DNA of 37,942 bases. Origin: JBDTVS01 sp040007095 (GTDB lineage Bacteria > Acidobacteriota > Vicinamibacteria > Vicinamibacterales > CAVVIG01). The notes below the pieces were generated by a model. It did no database searches. It was not told where the DNA came from and was given only the letters and a program-made list of their open reading frames with translations. Shown here one piece after another: positions 7,472 to 13,996 of this stretch (the stretch's first letter is position 1; each line of letters begins with the position of its first letter). Both the position numbers and the translations under genes were made by a program. Location of the stretch: contig JBDTVS010000069.1 of NCBI GenBank assembly GCA_040007095.1, positions 1 through 37,942 on the forward strand, in the 5' to 3' direction.

Positions 7472-7687
7472 ATGCTGGGAGCGATCGACCAGGGCCTCAA
7501 GGGCATCAACGACGCATTCGAGCGTCTGAACACGACCGTCAGCCGCATCGCGCACGATGGGGCCAACGGCGACCTTGCAGGCAATCTCGTCGATTTGATG
7601 CGCGCCCGGCAGGACGTGCGGACGAACGTCGCATCGGTTCGCGTCGTGGACCAGACGATCGGATCGCTGCTCGACGTCTTCGCCTAG
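7472..7687 (+). CDS. Small protein resembling the C-terminal end of flagellar rod proteins
   Basis: This is a 71-residue protein starting at ATG 7472 (MLGAIDQGLKGINDAFERLN). Its C-terminal half, GNLVDLMRARQDVRTNVASV and then RVVDQTIGSLLDVFA, looks like the C-terminal helix of FlgB/FlgC/FlgG-type rod and hook proteins, which reads roughly LV.m..Aq..f.an..v....D.ml...l. The N-terminal half also forms a heptad-like helix, so the protein is probably a helical hairpin. No signal peptide and no other flagellar gene is in the window. The frame is open from 7430, but 7472 fits the helix start. I infer a structural or adaptor role rather than a true rod part. Confidence 0.55.
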   Translation: MLGAIDQGLKGINDAFERLNTTVSRIAHDGANGDLAGNLVDLMRARQDVRTNVASVRVVDQTIGSLLDVFA

Positions 7688-7697
7688 AAGTTTCAAC

Positions 7698-7712
7698 TTG
7701 TACTACGTACAA
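7698..7712. terminator. Inverted repeat between convergent genes
   Basis: TTGTAC (7698-7703) and GTACAA (7707-7712) form a perfect 6-bp stem with loop TAC; weaker pairing extends outward. It lies between the + strand small gene (ends 7687) and the - strand modC (ends 7772), where a two-way terminator is expected. The sequence just after it (GTACAACTGGAAAACGCT) repeats the tail of the REP-like element near 2388. Confidence 0.45.
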
Positions 7713-7771
7713 CTGGAAAACGCTGTAGGCAGTTTCGACAACGCTGTCGCGGGTTGAGGCGACCCCAACCA

Positions 7772-8863
7772 TCAAGGCATCTGACGCGGTATCAGGTGCA
7801 CGGCCGTCGCCTTGACGACCGCCGTGATCGTCGAGCCCGCCGTCAGGTGCAGTTCGTCGCATGCCGGCCTCGTGATCAACGCGCTCAACAGGAAGCCGCA
7901 GTCTACGGTGACCCGCACCACGCCGCCGTCGGGTTGAATGGCCGTGACGACGCCGGTCAATTGGTTGCGCGCGCTGACGTCGCCGCGTGACGACGTTTCG
8001 AGGATCACATCTTCCGCTCGAATGCAGACGAACACGGACTGTCCGACCGCGGCAGGCTCCACGACGTGGACATGCGCTCGGTCGATGCGCACCGTCACGA
8101 GGCTGCCGTCGCGGCTGACAACGTCGCCCGCCACGACCGTCTCCACGCCGACCGATGCAGCAACCGCCAGGTCAACCGGCCGGCTGAACACGTCGTGGAT
8201 CAGTCCGACCTGCCTGATGTAGCCGCCCGAGAGGACTGCCATGCGGTCGCCGAGTGTCAGCGCATCGACGCGGTCGTGGGTGACGACGATGCTGGGAACA
8301 TCGATGCTTCGTAAGAACTGCCGCAGCTCCTGCCGCATCGGATCCCGCAACGGAAGATCGAGCGCGGTCAGTGGCTCGTCGAGCAGGATCAGCTGCGGAT
8401 CCCTCGCCAACGCGCGTGCCAGGGCCACGCGCTGCCGCTCGCCGCCGGACAGTTGGAAGGGAAGCCGACTGGCCATCCCGTCGAGATGGACCATTCGCAA
8501 GAGCGCTTCGACGCGACCTGGTGCCTGCCGTTTCGAGGAGTCCATTCCGAACTGAAGGTTCTGCGCGACGGTGAGATGTGGAAACAGGCCGTAGTCCTGC
8601 GACACGTAGGCGAGGCGCCGCTGCTGTGGCGGACGGTCGATACCCGCCGCGGCGTCGAACCAGACGTCATCGTTCAGCCGAATGAAGCCCTCCTGCGGTC
8701 GGTCCAGTCCAGCCAGGCAGCGCAGGATCGTGGTCTTTCCCGATCCCGACGGGCCGAACAGCACCATGACCCGGTGGTCGCCGCTGTCGAGCTCGAGGTC
8801 TGCCCGAACGCTGATGGTTGGGGAGTGCCGACGGAGAAACGCGGCTACGAGACGCCCGGCCAT
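7772..8863 (-). CDS. modC: Molybdate ABC transporter ATPase
   Basis: This 363-residue ATPase energises molybdate (or tungstate) import. Its ABC domain has Walker A FGPSGSGKTT (about residues 36-45), Q-loop VSQDYGLFPHLTV, signature QLSGGERQR, Walker B LILLDEPLTALD and His in VVTHDRVDAL. The region after about residue 230 is regulatory and ends in a Mop/TOBE-type domain (NQLTGVVTAIQPDGGVVRVTV), the standard ModC layout. The reading frame is open far upstream to 9517, but that part is antisense to modB. ATG 8863 gives the conventional N-terminus and overlaps the end of modB by 19 bases. Closeness to modB settles the substrate class. Confidence 0.92.
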   Translation of the reverse strand: MAGRLVAAFLRRHSPTISVRADLELDSGDHRVMVLFGPSGSGKTTILRCLAGLDRPQEGFIRLNDDVWFDAAAGIDRPPQQRRLAYVSQDYGLFPHLTVAQNLQFGMDSSKRQAPGRVEALLRMVHLDGMASRLPFQLSGGERQRVALARALARDPQLILLDEPLTALDLPLRDPMRQELRQFLRSIDVPSIVVTHDRVDALTLGDRMAVLSGGYIRQVGLIHDVFSRPVDLAVAASVGVETVVAGDVVSRDGSLVTVRIDRAHVHVVEPAAVGQSVFVCIRAEDVILETSSRGDVSARNQLTGVVTAIQPDGGVVRVTVDCGFLLSALITRPACDELHLTAGSTITAVVKATAVHLIPRQMP

Positions 8864-9522
8864 GCTCGCCCCGCGCGTCGCTGGACACGGTATGTGATGG
8901 CGAGCACGACAAAGGAGAACGCGAGCAGCAGCGCCGCTGTTCGGCCGGCTCTCGCGTAGTTGAATGCCTGCACATCGTCGTAAATCGAGATAGATACGGT
9001 GCGGGTGGTCCCCGGAAGGTTGCCGCCTACCATGAGCACGACGCCGAACTCGCCGACGGTGTGGGCGAAGCTCAGGACTGCGCCGGCCACGATCCCGGGC
9101 CGAGCCAGGGGAACCACGATGCGGATGAACGTGCGCACCCGTGACGCGCCGAGACACCATGCTGTTTCGATGAGGGTGCGATCGACGGCCGCAAAGGCGG
9201 CGGCGAACGGTTGAACGGCGAATGGCAGGCTGTAGAGGACGGAGGCAACCAACAGGCCTTGAAACGAGAAGACCAGCGTGCCCCCTGTGAGCGCCTCGTA
9301 CGCGTGACCGATCGGGCTGCGCGGTCCCAGCGCCACGAGCACGTAGAAACCGAGCACGGTCGGCGGCAGCACGAGCGGCAACGCGACGAGGGCGTCGACG
9401 GCCCATCGGCCAGGCCGGTGCGACAAGGCGAGCCAGCCGGCGAGCGGCAGTCCCACGGCGAGCAGAATCAAGGTAGTGGCCGCCGCCAGGCGAAGACTGA
9501 GGACAATGGCCGACCAATCCAC
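8845..9522 (-). CDS. modB: Molybdate ABC transporter permease
   Basis: This is a 225-residue inner-membrane permease with five or six hydrophobic segments. The start MDWSAIVLSLRLAAATTLIL is classical ModB, and the text PLVLPPTVLGFYVLVALGP is diagnostic. The EAA loop (ETAWCLGASRVRTFIRIVVP, about residues 118-137) docks the ATPase. Its 3' end overlaps modC, so the two are co-translated. No modA lies next to it: the upstream neighbour on the same strand, 39 bp away, is a sugar dehydrogenase. The periplasmic molybdate-binding protein must be encoded elsewhere or lost. Confidence 0.93.
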   Translation of the reverse strand: MDWSAIVLSLRLAAATTLILLAVGLPLAGWLALSHRPGRWAVDALVALPLVLPPTVLGFYVLVALGPRSPIGHAYEALTGGTLVFSFQGLLVASVLYSLPFAVQPFAAAFAAVDRTLIETAWCLGASRVRTFIRIVVPLARPGIVAGAVLSFAHTVGEFGVVLMVGGNLPGTTRTVSISIYDDVQAFNYARAGRTAALLLAFSFVVLAITYRVQRRAGRAWPGVS

Positions 9523-9561
9523 CTTACGCTCCTTGCCCGGAAAGCCGTCGTCGGACGAGCA

Positions 9562-11097
9562 CTACCGGGCGGCCGCTGCCGGCCGGCCCGAATCCGGAAC
9601 GAGCATGCGGATCATCCCGTCCTGCCTCGACGTCACGAAGATCTCGCCGTCGCGGCTTCTACCGAGGTGCAGGTCAGATCGGGTGACGATGGCGCGGTTG
9701 GTCGCTTCGATGAGCTCGCGGAACGTCACGTAGGTGCGGCTGCCGCCTGCCTCGCGCACGTAGAGCTGAAGTTCTTCCACAGGCGCTACCGTCTGGGGGA
9801 TGCCGTCGTCGGCTTTCTTCATCGCCGCCAGGTCGGCCACGAACAGCCGTCCCCTGACGATGTCGCCAAAGACGAATTTGCCGCGGAGCGCCGGAATGCG
9901 TCCGTGGTAGGCGACGCCGCCGGCCACCGCCTGACCCTCGTCGTGGTCGTAGATCGCCACCGGGTAGGTGAATTCGTCCTTCTTCCGTCCGTCCATGATC
10001 TCGGCCGGCAGCGGGAAGAGCTGATTGAGGGCGCCGCCGGGTCTCGTCATCCCGTTCTCGAAATACCCCTCGCGCTTCATCCAGCCGTAGTTGTTCCCCT
10101 CGCGAACGATATTGATCTCCTCGATGTTGTTCATCCCGATGTCCGCGGCGAACATCGTCCCGTCGGTGAGATCCCAGGACAGCCGGTGGGCGTTCCGAAA
10201 TCCGTAGGCATAGATCTCGCCGAGCGTCTTCGGATCGCCGTCCGCCGCAAATTTGTTGACCGCTGGAATCGTGTAGTCTCCCAGCCCCTTCGTTCCTCCG
10301 GAGACAGAAGGACTGCGCGGGTCGATGCGCAGGATGGCGCCGACAACCGTATCGAGGCGCTGGGTCTGGCCGGGATTGTTCGCGTTCGGTCCGCCGCCGT
10401 TGCTGAAGCCCATGTCGCTGCCGCTGGTATAGAGCAGGCCGTAGTCAGCGGCCCCGGGCTTCGCGGTTGGATTGAACTCGACGTCGCCGAATGGATGCGT
10501 GAGGGTGGTCACGATGTGAGCGACCCGAAGCAGTTCCCGTCGAGTGCCGGCGAACGTGTTTGCGGCGGGGTTCGTGGCATGCCACTCCGTGATCACGTCG
10601 TGGAAGTTTGTATCGGCCTGCGTGAACCCAGGCGGCGTGAAATTCGGGACCGCCGGATTACCCATTGCGCGCTCTGCGGTCACGGTGTAGAACAACCCGT
10701 TACGCGCGAACTCCGGGTGAAAGTCGAATCCGATGAAACCGCTCTCCAGCCGGTTGTAAATCGCAAACGGAAAGGCCGCGCCCACGTCGGCGTACACGGC
10801 GGGCCGGTTGCTGCCGTCGAGGAGGTACAGCAGGCCGCGCGAGTCATTGGCGAACCGGCGGCCGTCCGGGAGGTCGCGGACGAAGCTGACGCGCGCCCAT
10901 CCGGCCGGCACGACGTCCTGATCGGCGGGACGCAGCCCGCGAGTGTCCGGCAGCCGAACGACCTCTTTGATCTCCACGCTGATCCCGCGTTTCACGAGCG
11001 GGTCAGGCAGCGGATTCGAGGTGATTTGCGCGTGGATGATGCCGGAGACGCCAAGCGTGACGGTCAGAAGCACAATGAGCGGCCGTGGTGTGCGCAT
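9562..11097 (-). CDS. Secreted PQQ-dependent sugar dehydrogenase (soluble GDH family)
   Basis: This 511-residue six-bladed beta-propeller protein belongs to the soluble glucose/aldose sugar dehydrogenase family, which oxidises sugars with PQQ in the periplasm. It has a signal peptide (LIVLLTVTLGVSGIIHA, cleavage about residue 23). Family stretches are FIGFDFHPEFARNGLFYTV, DYGLLYTSGSDMG, GEIYAYGFRNAHRLSWD (about residues 283-299, the PQQ/Arg region), ADIGMNNIEEINIV and GGVAYHGRIPALRGKFVFGD. It is somewhat longer than the Asd/YliI enzymes, with extra loops. The gene lies between modB and the Mop-domain regulator although its cofactor contains no molybdenum, so the link may be only positional. 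Whether it is a catalytically active quinoprotein or a propeller without PQQ cannot be told from sequence. Confidence 0.85.
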   Translation of the reverse strand: MRTPRPLIVLLTVTLGVSGIIHAQITSNPLPDPLVKRGISVEIKEVVRLPDTRGLRPADQDVVPAGWARVSFVRDLPDGRRFANDSRGLLYLLDGSNRPAVYADVGAAFPFAIYNRLESGFIGFDFHPEFARNGLFYTVTAERAMGNPAVPNFTPPGFTQADTNFHDVITEWHATNPAANTFAGTRRELLRVAHIVTTLTHPFGDVEFNPTAKPGAADYGLLYTSGSDMGFSNGGGPNANNPGQTQRLDTVVGAILRIDPRSPSVSGGTKGLGDYTIPAVNKFAADGDPKTLGEIYAYGFRNAHRLSWDLTDGTMFAADIGMNNIEEINIVREGNNYGWMKREGYFENGMTRPGGALNQLFPLPAEIMDGRKKDEFTYPVAIYDHDEGQAVAGGVAYHGRIPALRGKFVFGDIVRGRLFVADLAAMKKADDGIPQTVAPVEELQLYVREAGGSRTYVTFRELIEATNRAIVTRSDLHLGRSRDGEIFVTSRQDGMIRMLVPDSGRPAAAAR

Positions 11098-11160
11098 AAG
11101 CTCTCCTTAGCGGCTGATTATCGCTGAACTTGCCTTGCGGTCCAACGCACTCCGACATTG

Positions 11161-11218
11161 GATCATGGTCAGTTTCGACACGGGAGGCTTAGATCATGGA
11201 GAAAAATGTCTTTCCATG
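11161..11218. promoter_or_regulatory. Possible operator with repeated GATCATGG half-sites
   Basis: The 259-bp divergent gap between the sugar dehydrogenase and the Mop-domain regulator holds GATCATGG at 11161-11168 and again at 11192-11199. The second copy forms an inverted pair with TCCATG at 11213-11218. A second inverted pair (ACACG/CGTGT) lies near 11295-11310. Such spaced half-sites suit a dimeric regulator, possibly the adjacent gene product. No convincing -35/-10 pair was found. Confidence 0.3.
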
Positions 11219-11356
11219 CGCGGTATGCTCGGCAAACTTGGTTGTTACCGCCAAAGTGTACCCTGCAGTCGACAGGGCGCAGCGGATCGCCCGACACGGG
11301 TCGTGTTCGCGAGGCCAAGATATGATGCGATTCTTTCTTTGGAGGGCCGATCCGAT

Positions 11357-11827
11357 ATGTCGCTGTTGACTGTGCGAGCCGCCGCGGATCGGATGGGCAT
11401 CGGATATTCGACGCTGAAGCAGTGGATTCATCAGGGGAAAGTTCGAACCACGCAAACGGCGGGCGGCCATCATCGTCTGGCCGAGGCGGAAGTCGATCGG
11501 CTGCTGGCGCGGCAGGATCCATCTGTCCCCGAGCAATCGCGCCGGCGCAAGGGTCCGACGGCGCTCATCGTGGCGTTGAGCGGCCGCAACCGTCTCCGCG
11601 GCTTTGTCGAGGAAGTGCGAATCGACGGCCTGCTCGGGCAGATCCGCCTGCGCATCGGCGATCAAACGCTCACGGCGGTGATCACCAGCGACGCCGTCAA
11701 CGAGCTGAAGCTCCGCCGGGGAGATGACGCGCTGGCGATCATCAAGTCGACGGAGGTCATGATCGCCCGTGAGGCCGACGAGGCGAGTCTTCCCCGCAGA
11801 CGTCGCCGCTCGCGACGTAAAACCTAA
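11357..11827 (+). CDS. HTH regulator fused to a molybdate-binding Mop/TOBE domain
   Basis: This 156-residue protein has two parts. Residues about 1-50 (VRAAADRMGIGYSTLKQWIH, then a TTQTAGGHHRLAEAEVDRLL stretch) are a MerR/excisionase-type DNA-binding domain. Residues about 77-142 (SGRNRLRGFVEEVRIDGLLG and onward, ending in ALAIIKSTEVMIA) are a Mop/TOBE fold that binds molybdate. This is functionally like ModE but with a different DNA-binding domain; similar fusions occur in delta-proteobacteria. The start is ATG 11357 with GGAGG 11 bases upstream; the longer frame from 11135 has no such support. The basic tail (RRRRRSRRKT) may aid DNA contact. It probably represses or activates the modBC genes on the other side of the sugar dehydrogenase. 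Its stop overlaps the convergent lipoprotein stop by 4 bases. Confidence 0.85.
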   Translation: MSLLTVRAAADRMGIGYSTLKQWIHQGKVRTTQTAGGHHRLAEAEVDRLLARQDPSVPEQSRRRKGPTALIVALSGRNRLRGFVEEVRIDGLLGQIRLRIGDQTLTAVITSDAVNELKLRRGDDALAIIKSTEVMIAREADEASLPRRRRRSRRKT

Positions 11828-13347
11828 TTTCTTGCCAGAGGTGCGTTGGGGGAGCGAACTCCCGAAGACACGACGTCGAACATGAAGCGAAGTGCCGGGA
11901 TCTTGTTGCCGGGGTGATCGTCCTGGTACGTCAGCTGCGGCAAACGATACAGCAGTTGCGGCTGCGTCGGGGGGCCCTGATAGATGCCGGGATAGAGATC
12001 GATGAGATGCGGCCCCGCCCCGCCGCTCGCTTTGAAGTTGATGACGACGTCGCCCTGGCTGTTGAAGCCGCAGGCATACCCCATGTAGCCATTGTCGTAG
12101 GTGGCGACGTAGATATTGTCGTATTCAGTCCAGCCGACACCCTTCAGATGAATCGTGACGGGCGTGCCGACGGGCCCCGACGTGGGCGTCATGCTCACGA
12201 TGCTCGTTTCGATCACGAAATGCGCCTCGGCGACCGCCTTGCCGCCGTCACGCAGCGTCACGCTATGCAGTCCGCCCAGATCGTCGGGAACCGTGATCGG
12301 TGCTTCGAGTCTTCCGTCGTCTCCCACTTTCACGGTGCCCAGGATATTTTCCTTGGGAGTGAAGCCTTCGTCGGTCACACGGCTGCCGGTGGCCGTCTGC
12401 CAGACCAGGTCGAGTGTTGAGCCGCGTTGAAGGCCCTGGCCGCGCAGGACCGTGCGTGTGCCGACTGCGCCTTGCGTGGGAGTGAGCGACACAGTGGCGC
12501 TGGATCCGCCCGCGTGCACGTCCGTCGTCGGCAACGGTTGAACCTGGTACGGCTCTGCAAAGGCCGACTTGTCGGTGGCCCGGCCCTCCGATGTGTGGAA
12601 GATCAAATCAGGGCGGGGAAGGTGCGCCACGGGCGACTGTTCGTAATTGAGATAGCCCTGACCCTGCCACCCCGTGTATATCTTGATCATGTGATCGCCG
12701 ACTGGACCGGCCGCCCGGAACCGGGCGACAGCCGATCCGCGCGTGCCGGCCGCCGAGACCCAGCCAAGCGCGTTGTTGTCCCAGTTCGCCACCCAGGTGC
12801 TTTCCATCGTCCGCCACCCAAGGCCCTTCACCTTGAGCTCGATGGGCGTGCCGACCGGTCCGGATGCAGGAGTCATCTCGAAGCTCTGGGTGACCTCGAT
12901 GCCGTTCTGCGCGACGGCTTTCCCGTCGATTGTCGCAATCACCTCGTGAACCCCGCCGTAGTCCTCCGGAATCGAGAACCGTCCGTCGAGCCGCCCGTTG
13001 GCGTCGGTCGTCAGGTGCGCCAGCGGCGTCGTGGTCTCGGTGTATTTCTTCCCGCGGAAGTGATAGTAGCCCTCGATGACCCAGCCGCCGTTCACGGTGC
13101 CCCACGTCAGCTCCACCGTTTTGCCTGGAGGCAAACCGGACGCGGTTGCGCGAACCTGGGCGCCGACGATCGGCTTGTCGTAGACAAGATCGAGCCTCTG
13201 CGGAGCCGGAATGGCAGGTTCGGTGGTCGACGACGTGGTCGCCGGGGTCTGATGGTTCGGGGATGAATTCGCCGGCGGCGAACAGGCCGCCGTGCAGATG
13301 GCAGAGGCGACGAACACAAAGAGACCCGACCGAAGGTGGCCGTGCAT
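11824..13347 (-). CDS. Lipoprotein with two copies of a two-domain beta-sandwich module
   Basis: This 507-residue protein has a lipoprotein signal peptide: a hydrophobic stretch followed by the lipobox TAAC with Cys22. A Ser/Thr/Pro-rich linker covers about residues 23-50. The rest is an internal duplication A-B-A'-B'. The A domains carry DGRFSIPEDYGGVHEV and DGRLEAPITVPDDLGGLHSV. The B domains open with MTPASGPVGTPIELKVKGLGW and MTPTSGPVGTPVTIHLKGVGW, then WDNNALGW and YDNGYMGY, then aromatic ends. The B openings resemble IPT/TIG immunoglobulin-like folds. I recognise no catalytic motif. It is anchored to a membrane, faces the periplasm or surface, and probably binds a ligand or partner. The gene 16 bp upstream on the same strand encodes a small secreted protein and is likely co-transcribed. 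Function unknown. Confidence 0.8.
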   Translation of the reverse strand: MHGHLRSGLFVFVASAICTAACSPPANSSPNHQTPATTSSTTEPAIPAPQRLDLVYDKPIVGAQVRATASGLPPGKTVELTWGTVNGGWVIEGYYHFRGKKYTETTTPLAHLTTDANGRLDGRFSIPEDYGGVHEVIATIDGKAVAQNGIEVTQSFEMTPASGPVGTPIELKVKGLGWRTMESTWVANWDNNALGWVSAAGTRGSAVARFRAAGPVGDHMIKIYTGWQGQGYLNYEQSPVAHLPRPDLIFHTSEGRATDKSAFAEPYQVQPLPTTDVHAGGSSATVSLTPTQGAVGTRTVLRGQGLQRGSTLDLVWQTATGSRVTDEGFTPKENILGTVKVGDDGRLEAPITVPDDLGGLHSVTLRDGGKAVAEAHFVIETSIVSMTPTSGPVGTPVTIHLKGVGWTEYDNIYVATYDNGYMGYACGFNSQGDVVINFKASGGAGPHLIDLYPGIYQGPPTQPQLLYRLPQLTYQDDHPGNKIPALRFMFDVVSSGVRSPNAPLARN

Positions 13348-13363
13348 GGTGTTCTCGTTCGTG

Positions 13364-13858
13364 CTACTCGACGACTGTCAGCTGTGCGGCCTCTTCGTTG
13401 GCGAAGACCGACCACTCCGCCGTCCGTCCCTTGTTGTCTTTCGCAATCGCCTTGAAACGCACGATGCCGGTGGGCGCGTCCGCGGGAATGCTCCATTTGG
13501 CCGTCCACAGATACGGAATGGCTGCGCCACGGCCGCCCGCAGGAACGATACCACGATAGCGGGCGGGCACTTCCACCGTCTTGCCTGCGTGCGTGACCTG
13601 GACCACGATCTCCGCCGACGGCTCGATCGCGCCCGTCCCTCCGTCGATGGCTGACAGCCGGAAGCCGACGTTCTCGCCTCGCTTGAACCGGTTGCGCAGG
13701 AAGCAGTTGTCGGGCTTCCCCCCGCCGGCGAACACGGCGAGATCCCCGGTGAGAATCAACTTACCGCCAGCGGGCGCCTGTCCCGAAGCGGGCATCGCGG
13801 CGGTGAGCGCGGCCACGACCACGAACACCGCCGACGCGACAAAATGATAGCGTTTCAT
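13364..13858 (-). CDS. Small secreted protein of unknown function, partner of the module lipoprotein
   Basis: This 164-residue protein starts at ATG 13858 with a clear signal peptide (VASAVFVVVAALTAAMPASG, cleavage about residue 27). The mature part is all-beta in character: a GDLAVFAGGGKPDNCFLRNR segment with one cysteine, FKRGENVGFRLSAIDGGTG, a VVQVTHAGKTVEVPARYRG strand pair, and IPYLWTAKWSIPADAPTGIV. Its layout resembles the extracellular immunoglobulin-like folds of its neighbour, and it may be a single-domain relative. A frame to 13963 is open, but the signal peptide fixes the start. It lies 16 bp before the lipoprotein gene in the same direction, which suggests an operon of two exported proteins. 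I do not recognise the family. Confidence 0.75.
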   Translation of the reverse strand: MKRYHFVASAVFVVVAALTAAMPASGQAPAGGKLILTGDLAVFAGGGKPDNCFLRNRFKRGENVGFRLSAIDGGTGAIEPSAEIVVQVTHAGKTVEVPARYRGIVPAGGRGAAIPYLWTAKWSIPADAPTGIVRFKAIAKDNKGRTAEWSVFANEEAAQLTVVE

Positions 13859-13996
13859 TGCTGTAGAGACTATTTGATTCAATCGTTTCTGTCCACGGCG
13901 CGGTCCTAAGCAGGGCGGAGACTTGGAGCCGGCTTCCCGTCCGACGTGTCGGCAGAGTGTCACCTCGCGATGGCGTCGCAGAGTGGCTCGCGGCTT

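Noticed and set aside
7772..9517. A single 581-codon reverse frame suggesting a longer modC or a modB-modC fusion
   Set aside because: The extra N-terminal part is a basic, motif-free translation of modB DNA in another frame; modC starts normally at 8863.
9211..11127. A 638-codon forward frame opposite the sugar dehydrogenase gene
   Set aside because: It is antisense to a gene with signal peptide and family motifs, and its composition (many Arg, His, Asp, Glu) is the usual shadow of a GC-rich gene.
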